From the NCBI GenBank assembly GCA_014529385.2, contig CM043944.1:173292740-173356739 (forward strand): a stretch of 64,000 nt of DNA. Direction: 5' to 3'. The position numbers were made by a program, and so were the translations under genes. The notes under the pieces were generated by a model. That model searched no databases. It saw only the letters and a list, made by a program, of their open reading frames with translations, and had not been told where the DNA came from. This DNA comes from Adiantum capillus-veneris. Taxonomy: Eukaryota; Streptophyta; Polypodiopsida; Polypodiales; Pteridaceae. Positions 1-10,700 of this stretch are shown piece by piece (the stretch's first letter is position 1; the number at the start of each line of letters is the position of its first letter).

Positions 1-21
1 AACTTTAAGCTATTTAAAGAC

Positions 22-207
22 TTAAGTGAATAAATGCAAATCCATATGAGAGTGGTCAGACATCTTTTGCTGCACTGGCGCCTGTAGACTCTCCTCTGCA
101 GACCTATGACTAGGCCCAATCTCATGGTCATGGGATGCCCTAGTCCTTTTGTGTGTTGTATCTTTCTCATCGGACAAAGGATTTTCTTGGGTCCTTTTCG
201 GAGCCAT
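22..207 (-). CDS. Short ORF, possible first exon of a retroelement protein
   Basis: A 61-residue reading frame starts at an ATG at position 207 and opens MAPKRTQENP. It is very polar, rich in K, R, E, S and H, with no membrane segment. The product is not recognised. Basic, low-complexity N-termini like this are common on plant gag proteins, and a minus-strand TATAAATA lies 1.6 kb upstream, so this may be the start of a retroelement ORF that continues past the left edge. The frame closes at position 22 with no obvious splice donor. It could equally be a chance ORF. Confidence 0.25.
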   Translation of the reverse strand: MAPKRTQENPLSDEKDTTHKRTRASHDHEIGPSHRSAEESLQAPVQQKMSDHSHMDLHLFT

Positions 208-640
208 AGTGGTAGCCTTTATACAAGGATACTTAATCAATCAAAGAATTAAATAAATAATTTCTCTTATTTCTTTTATCCAAAAATAGAAATTTTGGAG
301 TAAATAAGTATCTTTGATAAATATCTGGGTGATATATTTTCTCCTTGGCTTCCTAGTAGTATCATTATTCTTTTGTAATTATCTCATAATTATTGGAGCT
401 ATTTTACTAAATTCCTTATTCAATTTTTGTTCCAAAATATCCTAAATCGGCTTTAGTAATTTATTGATTACTTTTCTGCTTGTGGGATATTTATCCTAGG
501 TGGATTTTGATGTATTATAACCCTAGTAATTATCTTGTTAATTTGATTTGCTAATTTTTCTTCTCAATTTATAGACAAAACTAGATAAATTTACCTAAAC
601 TAATTATCTGGGCATGAACTATTTATCTTAGGTACCTAAC
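208..640. other. AT-rich non-coding DNA
   Basis: This stretch is strongly AT-rich with many taatta and attaatt words. I see no reading frame or RNA gene in it. It may be the 5' leader of a minus-strand element whose promoter lies near 1,795. Confidence 0.4.
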
Positions 641-1170
641 AGTAATTGCTACCTCTGATACTTATTCTATAGTTATCTAGGTAACTTAACTAATTTTCCC
701 CTTTAATTTACCCAAAAATATGGTTTTTTGACTAAGATAATTAGCTAAATAAAATTTTTGTGGCTAAGCTAATTATAATTGGTTCTTCAACATGTAAAAT
801 AACTCTGATAAATATCACATAATTATCTAACATGATTTTCTAATTTCCCTCTTTAATTTATCCTTAAAAAACAAGGTTTTTTGCCTAAGATAATTAGCTT
901 TAAAAAATCTCTATGGCTAAGCTTATTATCATGACTTTTTTAACATGTACACTAAGTCTGATAAATAGCACATAATTATCTATCATGTTTTCCTAATTTC
1001 CCTCTTTCATTTACCTTCAAAAATAGAGTTTTTTGCCTAGGATAATTAGCTAAATTATCTTTCTATGGCTAAGATAATTATCATGGCTTCTTTAACATGT
1101 ACACTAACTTTGATAAATAGCACATAGTTATCTAACATGTTTTTATAATTTATCACTTTAATTTATGGCT
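640..1170. repeat. 152-bp tandem repeat, about three copies
   Basis: The word catgt within (t)caacatgtaca recurs at 791, 944 and 1,096, a spacing of 153 and 152 bp. Each copy also carries gataaatagcacataattatc, then cctaatttccctctttaattta, then ttgcctaagataattagct. A more diverged partial copy precedes the first. The copies differ by substitutions and short indels, so the array is not recent. No coding potential is seen. Confidence 0.8.
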
Positions 1171-1793
1171 AAAATAGTTAATTTTAGCTTACTTAAATAC
1201 TTAGATTAATTATCTATTAATGAGTAATTTATCCTGTGTTTCTAATAGTATTTTCTAACTGAGGTAATTAACTTAAATTTTTTTGAGTTAATTAAATAGA
1301 TTTCCCATCAGTTTTTTTATTAAAAATAGCTAAATTCTGCTTAATTAATTACAAAAACTAATCAAAAAATTAAGAGATAATTTTCCTAGCATCTTGATAG
1401 TTTAATATAGCTCTAGTAATTATCCTATACAATTCTAAGTTCAATTAGTATAATTACCATTAATTTATGATTAAAATGATTAATTTCAATCGTAATATAG
1501 CTTACTAATTAATTAAATTAATATCCCTAAGCTTAATCTAAATAATCAACAGAGAATTAAGAATTAGGAGAGTAATTTAGAGTGTAAGTAAGTTTAATTT
1601 TCTTAATTATTAGATTAATTAAGAAAAAGAAGTAAATTAGTATAATTTTTTGCTAATTAAAAATGGTTAAACTAATTACCGTGGATTAATCAACTAGATT
1701 TTTGGCTCTCTAGTGATTTTTTAGTAGAGTTCTCTCTAGGTGAGAGAGAAATGGTCAGGACTAGTCTGAATTTTTTTGTGAAGAGAGGGGACC
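1171..1793. other. AT-rich non-coding DNA
   Basis: This continues the taatta-rich sequence, with no open frame and no repeat of fixed period that I can see. It sits between the 152-bp array and a minus-strand TATA box. Confidence 0.4.
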
Positions 1794-1801
1794 TATTTAT
1801 A
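1794..1801 (-). promoter_or_regulatory. TATA box candidate (TATAAATA)
   Basis: On the minus strand the sequence reads CTTATAAATAGG, a good plant TATA box. It is followed about 30 bases downstream by a CT-rich stretch (ttctctctcacc) of the kind often found at plant start sites. No coding start is near, so it would drive a long leader ending at the ATG at 207. An LTR promoter is the likeliest explanation. Confidence 0.35.
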
Positions 1802-3140
1802 AGTTTTTAGGGCTCTTAGGCTGACTTTGGCAGTTTCTTGTACCTCAAGCGAGCCCCCAGCCTCTCCCTAGCGCCACCTACTACTAAATCTTGCCTGGAC
1901 CAGTTCATCACTGCCCCACACAACCCCCAGATCCACAGAATCAATTTTTTGCTATTTTTTGACTATTAATGATTAATTTTGGAAATATCTGCAATTATCT
2001 GTAAATATCTAGGGACTTTAGGATAAAAGTCTTTTGCGGTAATGATTACTAAAATCTTACAATTTTATTTAATTAACTTAATTCACAATGGAACCTTCCA
2101 AGGCCCGTAACTTTGTCAATTTTTATCGAAATTCAGTTCTGAAAATTCCTAACCATAGTAAAGTCATGATTACGATCCGAAAAATACCAATATTTTCCAC
2201 AGTTGGATAATTCTACATTGTTTTCTTAACAACCAGATTAATTTGATTATGCTTTGTAAAATTTCTAAGGTTTCAGAGACTGGAATCCTTAGAGTAAACT
2301 AATACAGCGGGCCAAATTTGGGGTCCAAATCTGATGGAACATGGATCGTGATCCATGTACCTTTACTCATTTTCTAGACAAAGACCATACCAGCTTGTAG
2401 CAGAGAACATTACATATAAAACTTACAAAAGTAAGGTCGTCAAAGATGTTCAAAAAGTGGATGTAACATGGGAAAAAGCACTTCAATACCAAAAATTGCC
2501 AAGCAAGACTTATGGTTTGACTTTTAGATGACCTAAACTCGTCCAAATCACACAAAAGTCATATTGTTGAGATTAGTAGACCAAGGGAAAGCTGTGTACC
2601 AAGTTTTAGCGAGTTTTGACACAAAGGTATATGGATCGCAAGGTCAAATTGAGCTCAAACTTGTACCATAGCTAGAACTAGTCAAGTAGCATAGTGGACT
2701 TTTCAAAATTGAATTTGGAGTTGATTTGTGGATTTCACAAGCAAAATAAGAATTTCTACCAAAAATGTGATTCAAATTTTGACTAACAAAGCGGTTGTAG
2801 ACTCATAACCGTTAAGTTCTTTTTGTACTAAAAATTGCAAGGGTGAAAGTGTGCGGCTCAAAGTTCTTTCAATCATAGCATTTTGATGCATCAAATAAGG
2901 TAATAGGTCAGGGTTTTTCATTAGTGTTTTCTTGATGTATTTGCGATTAGGTAAACTATATCAAAGTAGAAACCCTACTATAAGAGACCAGGTTAGTCAC
3001 ATCTTGATGAAAGAGAGTGTTAAGGAAGGACCTTTGCTAACATTATAGCCCATCATAGAGGAAATTCCATTGATACTTCTTTCAAGAGATCTTACACCTA
3101 CATGGCTGAAGGGTTTAAGAGTGTGAGTCTCAAAGAGGGA
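1802..3140. other. Non-coding DNA, probably degenerate repeat
   Basis: No convincing frame on either strand. A short palindrome ggatcgtgatcc lies near 2,344. The stretch runs into the gag-like relic that becomes readable on plus from about 3,150, so it may be the decayed 5' part of the same element. Confidence 0.35.
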
Positions 3141-5299
3141 ACAACCATGGGAGGAGGACCATCCCAACCTATACCAACCATGAAACTATTTCACTTGAAA
3201 TTTTAATTTGAAAATGAACAAGGTGCAAGATTTTACAAACATGGTATAGATCGTTACTATGTGAAATTAGAAGAGAGACCAAGTGAATTCAAGGACATAG
3301 TTCATATGGACTATAGTGGAAACAGATACTTTGATGATGAGGGTACCATGTACTTAGTTGTGCAAAATCCCAATATTGTAGACAAATGGGGATTAACACG
3401 CACCAAGGACAATGTTGATGTCACGTCAGAAGAAAACCCACCAAAGCTGGACATTCTTAATGCAAAGCTAAGGCGAGTGAATATGGAAAATCAATTCAAC
3501 ACATATAATACACATGGAGATTTTTACAAGTACGATAATGGAGAGAAAATGCTCTACTATAAGTGCAACAAGCCCAACATTGGGGAGTTATCAGATAAAA
3601 AATGCTTATATGTCTTTACATACAAAGAAGGTAGAGTACCTGAGTGATCATGATTGATAAGTATGGATGAAGGTACTCTGTCATAAACCGCAAGGAGCTA
3701 GAGAGACATACATACTTTAGAGGACCTCTTCAGCGGTACTATGTCATTCCTAGCACTTATAAACTAGTTGTCTCTAAGACAAGACCAGAAATTGCAAGAG
3801 TGAGTCCTGTGGGTGGAAGATTCATTTGGTTGACCACACATTTCTGTACCTAGACCGATGGGATCCTTGAATTCAAGGGTTCCAATGACCACACTTTGGG
3901 GCAATGATGTCCCAAACACTATTCACACTACGAGGGTTTCAGAAACTTGGATCAAATCTAGAAATGTGCGGACCGATGAGAGAGTGATTGAAAGAACTCC
4001 CAATATAGTTCCTAATGATGGATATGAAGCAAGAGATGTTCTAGGATATTTTAGAGTAATGAGAATGGTAGATGATACACGACGCATGCAACTATCTCAA
4101 GTGGAAAATTTGTTTCCAAGAAGTACAATGGGATGGGGGATCCATACACACATGTTTCACTTTTTAAGCAAGTCGTAAGAGCTGAATAAGTCACAAAATT
4201 TCACACTCAGTACGAAAGATTTGGGTTGACATTGGAGGGAATATCATTGGCTTGGTTTCAACCACTAAATAGTAGAGATTTCTCAAACATCAAGAAAGAG
4301 TTTGCAGAGAAATTCTCCAAAAAAGGAATCAAGCACAATGCGGTTCCCCAAATCTATGCCTTTAAGCAAAAGGAAAATAAAAAATGAAGGAAGCTTCACT
4401 TTTCTTCAAGCAATAATTGAGAGATGTCTAGTGCAAGAGTTATCGCAAGAAAAAGGATTGTCAATTCTCTTCATAGAGGGCTTGAGAAACAAAACACTCA
4501 AGAAGGATTTTCACTTAAAGGAGTGCACCACATTTTAGTAGGTCACTAGAGAAGTTTTGTATCAATTTGACAACTACAAGACTTATGGAGAGGTATCAGA
4601 AGACACAGACACAAATATCAGTAGTGCCTCTTCAACCATCAGCAAAGTCATCAACAAAACACAATGCTCCTACTTTAATCACACAAAATGTTGATCAAGT
4701 GGTCAAGGAAGTGATCAGAGAATGAAGCAAGCTTATTGACAAAATTTGAACCTACAATAGCAACCACCACACACAACAAATGTATCAAGAGCATTGAACT
4801 AGTGTGCAATTGATCAAAAATATACCAACCCACAAGATGAATGAGTATTTTTACAACCAAAATTACATAGCAACCTTTTTTTCCCCCACATAGATATTAA
4901 ATAGGACCCAACAATGCAGCACAGGGGGGAGACAAACCACAACTTGTGTTGGGCCAACAATCACCTTCTCACCTCAATAGAATAGAGCCATTGTTCAATA
5001 TACATAGTTGGTAGAATCACTCATGAGTCAACATATGTTTCCACCAACTTCTTATTATGAAGAGCCAGTGGAAACTTACGACAGAGAGCTAGAGGGAATG
5101 ACCTATACCAATGAGGACTGTCTTTTTTGAGTAAGCTTAGATTAAGTTATAGAATCTTCTTATGTGGCTCAACCAACAAAAAAAAACCAATACACAATGG
5201 ACAAAAACACACTCATGTTCATAGCAAACCAAAACTACAAACCTAAAGGGTATCCTCCTAGGACAAGACAACCAATGGAAGTTCCACCGAGACTCGGAT

Positions 5300-5440
5300 A
5301 GAAGGTCCTTGCTATGAATGTGGAGGCAACCACTGGGCATGACTTTGTCCACACAAGGGAAAAAGAACAAAGATATTTTGGATTTGTGAGGGTTGTGGAA
5401 AAGATCACCTGATCCAACACTGTCTAAAGAACCCAAAAAA
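5300..5440 (+). other. Two gag zinc knuckles, first one broken by a stop
   Basis: The plus frame reads CYECGGNHWA, stop, LCPH and then CEGCGKDHLIQHC. Both fit the spacing C-x2-C-x3-H-x4-C, a variant of the retroviral nucleic-acid-binding knuckle known from plant gag proteins. The stop (TGA) lies inside the first knuckle, so the protein cannot be made intact from this copy. Confidence 0.6.
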
Positions 5441-6689
5441 CAAGGGTAAAGCAATGATGAATGCCATTGGGGTTTTACCTTGTTTGAGCATATCTAAGTC
5501 AAATTCTACAGCTCCTATTAATGTGGTGATTATATCTTAAGCTCAGAAAGCAGCAAAACAAACATGTCAATAGTGGATGAGCCAAAACATCTAGAACAAA
5601 TAGAGTTTGAAAGCTTAATAGTAAGGACTCAAAGAAAATCTTGGAAATAAAAAGATACAAAATGAAAGCGAAAAGGAAGGGAAAAGATGGCCTTAGAGAT
5701 AGAGCTTCAATAAACAAGGGAGTAGCTCAAGCTTGAGCAAGAAAACAAAGGAAAAGTTGAGAGAGAGGAAGTGCCCAAAACTTTATCAAGTGGTTTAGTG
5801 TTGGTAAAGAAGGTAATGGATCCATTGGATGCCATGCTGCAAGCCCACAAAGCAGAATTGAAGAACAACAAAACATTAGAACAAGATGGTTGACGTATTC
5901 ACATCCAAAAGTCAAGACAAGATAATTGGAAATGTGCAGACGGCGCATAGAGGTATCCCAAGCTCTAATGCAGCTAGAAACATTGGATATTTCCAAACAA
6001 GTAGTGTTGATACCTAAAAAGGAGGAAAAAAGCATACACAAGGAAAACAAAACAAGTGAATCAATGAAACCTAGGAATGAACCTCCATTGGTTACCAGGG
6101 TCACAATAGCTAACACAATGGATGAGGCCAAGACTCAAGAGATACAACTTATACCTGAAGCTCACCTAAAGTGGAAGAGCAATGGCCACAATCCTTGTGG
6201 GAAACAATCACAAACCAAAAGATGGTAGTGCTACTTTACAATCAGCACATATGGACCATGATATTTATCTTTGGGATACACAGTCATTATATGGGGATGC
6301 ACGGACTAAAGTATTTGCAGAGAGTAAACCTAAAACATGAAAGACTTTACCTTCTTTTATAGAGGAACACGAGACAAAATCAGAGGTTAATGTCGTACTA
6401 TCTCAATAGAATCAAGTTCCATAGATGATGGACACAAAAAGCCTCCATGAATTGATGGCATCTCCTATAAGATGCATGAGTACTCTCTCAAAACTTTTGA
6501 AGATTAGACCACATTTATGGGTCAAATGGGCAAAAATGTGGAAAGGATGGGGTTGAAGATCCCTCCTCAAGATGTCTTGTAAATGAAAATGTGGATAAAA
6601 CTAAACCACAGAAACCGAAATCAAAACCTATGTCAGTGAACAAGGTGGGTGATTATTGTGAAGGGGAAGAAGGGAACACCAGCTTACCA

Positions 6690-7055
6690 CTAGAGTACAA
6701 GAGAGTGAAAATGATTGACATACTTGATAGTGGGGCTGGGGTAGCCATAGCTACAAAGGAAATTTGGGACAAGTGGGGAAGACTGGCTCTCAAGAAAATG
6801 TGCATAAAATTGTAACTAGCGGACGGATTTGTAGAACGACCTTTGGATATGTTTGAACATATAATCGTATCCTCTTGTGGAATTGAGTATGAGCATACTT
6901 TTGCCATAGTAGGCTTTGATAAAAGCAACAACTTTGACATTATTTTGGGACAATCATTCATGCATCAATCCATAATGGTGCAAGATTGGGGCTATGCACA
7001 TCTCTACTTGAGGCATAAAGGGATAACAACGAGGGTCAGCACAAAAGGACCATAG
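6690..7055 (+). pseudogene. Retropepsin-like aspartic protease relic
   Basis: The frame contains MIDILDSGAGVAIA, the D-S-G catalytic signature of retroviral-type proteases, and about 80 residues later FDIILGQSFM followed by QDWGYAHLYLRHKG. The second block corresponds to the conserved I-L-G flap region and the strand after it in plant gag-asp proteases. A stop (TAA) after CIKL divides the domain. The active-site aspartate is retained. Confidence 0.65.
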
Positions 7056-7435
7056 TTATAGAGATGTCAATCAAACCCTTGTGGAAGACTTTGATGTAAC
7101 TAAGATTTCCTACAAACAATTACTTTCCTGATTGACAAATCAAACACATATTTGGATGTGTGGAGCATCTGAATGTGGAAGCTTTAAAAAAGGAAGGGTG
7201 CATCCTAGAGCAAGTGGTAGAGGATACGAGCTATATTCTAGAGAAATTATTTGAACCCTATAAATATGACCAAATACTATCGACTCTAGAAGTGTTTGTA
7301 AACAAGATAGCACCCACAAAATTTTGCGATGAGGATGATTTTGACATAACACCCTTCCAAATGGTGAATGCTATGTTAGAACCGGAACAAAAAATTGAGA
7401 TGATGTTAACTCAAGAGCCAATTGATTGCAAATGA

Positions 7436-7914
7436 ATAGTGGATGAGGTGTCCATTCAAGACAATAGAAACAAAAGTGACGATGAGTTTCAAGATTGGAG
7501 GGATGATAAGTTAAAGAACAACACTAACGATGAGCTATTGAGTAGCTCTAAAAAACGAGGATAAACCAAAACAAAATGAGGCAATTTTTTATGATTTTCC
7601 AAATCAAAAATCAAGAAGACAACAACGATATCAAACAAAATGAGTGAGAAAACAAAAAAATGGACAAGAGAAACCAATGCATTGATTATTGAGCAAAACA
7701 CAATATCTTATGCTCGTGGGAGAAGATGACTGTGCCAGAGACAAATGACAATAAAACCATTCAACTTCCCTAAACAAAAATCCAAAGAAGCAAAGAAAAA
7801 GGAAATCCAGGGACACAACTGAAACATTAAACAAAAATATCCTAAATCGATCCCAAACGTGAATATCAAAAACTAAATTATACCATAAAAAGAGTTAGAC
7901 AATGACCCACAATA
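7436..7914. other. Non-coding tail of the gag-protease relic
   Basis: AT- and A-rich sequence with weak acidic coding character on plus just after 7,435 and many stops afterwards. No reverse transcriptase, RNA gene or repeat is seen. Confidence 0.35.
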
Positions 7915-7920
7915 GCATGC

Positions 7921-7995
7921 CACGAGGGTTGAACCATAACATGCATGCCCATAACATGCATGTCTAAAGACCCTCGCCTGTACCACTAGGTGAAC
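7921..7995 (-). repeat. tRNA-derived SINE head candidate
   Basis: On minus the sequence reads CCTAGTGGTACAGGCGAGGG, resembling a pol III A box, and about 40 bases on GGTTCAACCCTCG, a good B box (GGTTCRANNCC). Between them ACATGCATGTTATG is duplicated. It cannot be a working tRNA because acceptor and anticodon stems do not form. A SINE 5' region is the best reading. Confidence 0.45.
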
Positions 7996-8713
7996 TCTTT
8001 AAGGGTAGGTTCAAATTGCACACATTCTTTTTAGTCTGGTTGATGTGTGACAATCATGTTTTGCACCGTTGACTCTAGGATTCACACTGCAAGTGGAGTT
8101 CCTTCCTCTCTCTCTCTCTCTCCTACGTAGACTCTAGCTCATGGAACATGTCTACAAATCTTGTACCAACCTACACACCCTGCCCAAGAGGTGGAACGAG
8201 GAGACACAACCAATCAATGAGCAGCAATCGTGTTCTTTTCTTGGGTGATCTTTTGCACTATGTGAATTGTTGGTTGGACCATCTACTAGAGTGTCTCTCT
8301 ACTGGGTGGAAAAGGTAGCTTGTGAAGAGATAGGTCCATTGCGTAGTCTGAATGCACCCTAAGACATGCCAAAAATTTGTATCTCTTTCTCTTTCTCCTC
8401 GTGGCAATGTTTTTTCTTTTTGCAAAACTCACAATGGTGAGTAGATTATATTTCCATAACTAAACAATTTACAAGCTTCTTCCATGCTCTTGACGAGCAT
8501 GTCACCTTCCAGGGGTCCTAGCTACATCGGCTGATTGGGGGACCACCTCATGGCAAGGGATGAGCCCATACCTTTACCCAGACAAGGTATGCAATGATAA
8601 GGGACAAGCCCACATCTTTATTCCTATAAGTCATTTAGTACGGTGCCCAAGGACCTCTTCCACTCATCAGAGTTACTTTGTTTTCCAATGGCAATGATCG
8701 CCTCTCAGCTTTT
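7996..8713. other. Non-coding DNA with a short (CT)n
   Basis: A (CT)n run lies at about 8,105-8,123. The phrase 'gggacaagcccacatctttat' appears with variation near 8,555-8,625, a diverged local duplication. No gene is seen. Confidence 0.4.
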
Positions 8714-8738
8714 GTTAACTGAGCCGACGTCAGTTAAC
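8714..8738. repeat. Perfect 9-bp inverted repeat (GTTAACTGA)
   Basis: GTTAACTGA at 8,714-8,722 is followed by GCCGACG and then TCAGTTAAC at 8,730-8,738, a perfect 9-bp stem with a 7-base loop. It lies upstream of a TATA box in a presumed LTR. It could be a protein-binding palindrome of the LTR enhancer. No rho-independent or RNA role is implied. Confidence 0.6.
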
Positions 8739-8949
8739 AAGAGTTGCTAAAGATCAAAGCCTTACGAATGCACATCAAAGATGAATATGAAGAGGCAGTG
8801 AAGATTGGAGTTACACACTTTTCACATTTTTCCAAAATGGCCACGAATTGTAATTTCCCGATTTATTTAGCCATTGTGATAATTGTAATGTGTTACGGGC
8901 TCAATAAGAGCTCCAAGATGTAAATAATAGGTCAGTTAGTGTACCTAGG

Positions 8950-9728
8950 TTGCAAATATAGTAAGTTGTGGAGCCTCAAAGGTCTTGGGTGCCAGGACAT
9001 TACACATTTTAAACCTTGGCTAAGGTATAAAAGCCAACATTGTAAAGTTTTTATTAAGTTTTTGGATAAGAAATACACAGCGTGAGCTTACAGCGCTCTC
9101 CTCTCCCCTTCTCCTACCTCTATATTCCTTGTCGATTGTCACATTGCAGTGCCGTCTGTTGCGTTGCAACCGCATGTAAGAGCTCTATGCATTGACGTAA
9201 GCATATCATGATAAATTGTAGCATTTGACGTCGCTGACCTAAGGCCTAATTTCATCATAATTATGAGTTTAAGCTAAGAAATCACAAAGTAAGTATAAGC
9301 GAGGTATTGGGATGTCATTGCTAAGCATTTAGATGCATTCAGGGTCAAAAACGACGAGGTCAAAATCTCACTCGTATAAATAATCAAATTTTTTGCCACT
9401 CATTGAAAGTGATATTTAATACCATAAGCATGTGTGATTAGGTCTTATATACTTGTCCTAAAAGTTTCGTAGCATTTGGATGTCATTTGATGTTGTAACG
9501 ATTATGATTTGCTTGTCGATTAGCGATTAGCTTTTGATGACTTAGGTCATTTGAGTGTAGCTTGAGTTGATGCCAGTTGTCCATTGTTTTCCAAGAGATT
9601 GACACCCTCTTGTAGCCTCCATGCACTAGTCAAGTCAGCTTCATCCCATGGATTGACAATTAGGTTCGTAGTTCTCGCTATGCCTGCAACAATAAGATAA
9701 GAGTGAGGTTAGGAAACCCATCCACATT
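8950..9728 (+). repeat. 3' part of an LTR (U3 promoter to U5)
   Basis: The stretch has TATAAAAG at 9,026-9,033, a CT-rich start-site region at 9,095-9,120 and ends ...CCACA directly before a primer-binding site at 9,729. That order is U3-R-U5 of an LTR on plus. The 5' edge of the LTR is not identified. It does not resemble the LTR at 20,082, so the two belong to different elements. Confidence 0.45.
9026..9033 (+). promoter_or_regulatory. TATA box of the LTR (TATAAAAG)
   Basis: AAGGTATAAAAGCC matches the plant TATA consensus and is followed after about 40-70 bases by sequence such as ACACAGCGTGAGC and a CT-rich block, which is where transcription would begin. Confidence 0.45.
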
Positions 9729-9746
9729 TGGCGCTGTTGCCAGCGA
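9729..9746 (+). other. Primer-binding site, tRNA-Asp type
   Basis: TGGCGCTGTTGCC differs by one base from TGGCGCCGTTGCC, the complement of the plant tRNA-Asp 3' end used by Athila/Tat-type Ty3/gypsy elements. It sits two bases after an LTR-like ...CA end. After it, broken plus frames to 10,373 look like gag remains but no domain is certain. Confidence 0.5.
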
Positions 9747-10373
9747 CGAGTAGACCTAAACTAGGAAAAACAAGAGCGTCTAGTGTAAGTGTCCTTTAAC
9801 TTCCTCTAGGATCACCTAGAGTTAAACTTTCTCTTTAAAACTGCATAGCTTAAGAGTGTCGTCTTTTGCTGTGTAGAGGTAGCTTGAGAGTAGATTGTAC
9901 TTGCTAAGTACCTTGTAGGATTGTAGGATTGTAAGATTGTAGGTTTAGGTTGGAAATTTGAGAATGATTGATGGACAAGACAAGTCTTAAGATCAATGCT
10001 TAGAAAACCATAAAAACAAGAAAGCAAGTGTTTGTGGACACCTTCCTCAACCAAATTGCATCAGAACTTAGGAGTAGGGTAAGTATAATCCAAGGTGGGA
10101 TCTCAAATCATTGCTCACTCCAAAAGAATCATCTGTGAGTTGGCAAAGAGATTTCATCGTACATGATCAAGAGGGGGATCTGGGACCAGCTGACATGGGG
10201 TTACCTAGAGATTGTGTTATTCTTTTGAGCTCAATAAGGAAATAGATTAGATTTTGATCCTTCTTTGCATGAGTTGGGTCCAACGGAGCATCTCGTTATA
10301 TCTCTATCATGGTGATTTCTTGTAAATTCCATCTTGTGGATAATCCCTCCTTCACGATTTGAAAATAGAAAGC
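9747..10373 (+). pseudogene. Gag-leader remnant interrupted by the copia insertion
   Basis: Downstream of the primer-binding site the plus strand has short open stretches separated by stops, for example WDLKSLLTPKESSVSWQRDF near 10,100. I cannot assign a domain. The copia element inserted at 10,374-10,378, so the continuation, if any, lies after 15,513. Confidence 0.3.
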
Positions 10374-10378
10374 AAATG

Positions 10379-10700
10379 TGTAAAGAATGAGGATGCAAGA
10401 GAGCTACACAAGACAAGCACAAAGCACACAGAGATGGAAAGCTTCTTCTTCTTCTTCACAGAAAAGAGAGTACAAAATGACTAAGTGCTAAAGCTGAAAA
10501 GTAGCACATATGTACATGCGGTCACTAAGTGTGAACTCGCTAGAAGCGTACTAGGCTGGCACTATAAGTGTAGTCCAGCTGTAGAATCACTGGCAGAGAT
10601 CCTCCGTGTCGGTCACCTAACGCGCCAGTGAGTAAATGCCGTAAGCGGCCAAGACCCGTAGTGGATGCCAGCTCAAGGTGTAGAGCTCGACATCTCAACA
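10379..10700 (-). repeat. 3' LTR of the copia element
   Basis: 322 bp, identical to the 5' LTR apart from one base that I could find. It contains (CTT)n-like agcttcttcttcttcttcac and ends with TG/CA termini. The pol reading frame ends inside it at 10,673. Confidence 0.93.

Larger units (their letters stand above)
3150..7435 (+). pseudogene. Decayed retroelement gag-protease, no reverse transcriptase
   Basis: Several plus frames, broken by stops and frameshifts, form one colinear relic. From about 3,150 to 4,178 there is an N-terminal region I do not recognise. At 4,200-4,470 a retrotransposon-gag-like stretch reads LEGISLAWFQPL followed by FSNIKKEFAEKFSKKGIKHN, the usual helix and tryptophan pattern of plant gag. 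Two zinc knuckles follow at 5,300-5,440 and an aspartic protease at 6,700-7,055. From 7,160 to 7,435 is an acidic spacer. A normal element would continue with reverse transcriptase, but nothing like it follows before the next element. Several stops sit where CAG, CAA or TGG codons would be expected, as in C-to-T decay of methylated repeats. This is a dead Ty3/gypsy-like copy or a gag-pro-only derivative. Confidence 0.6.
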
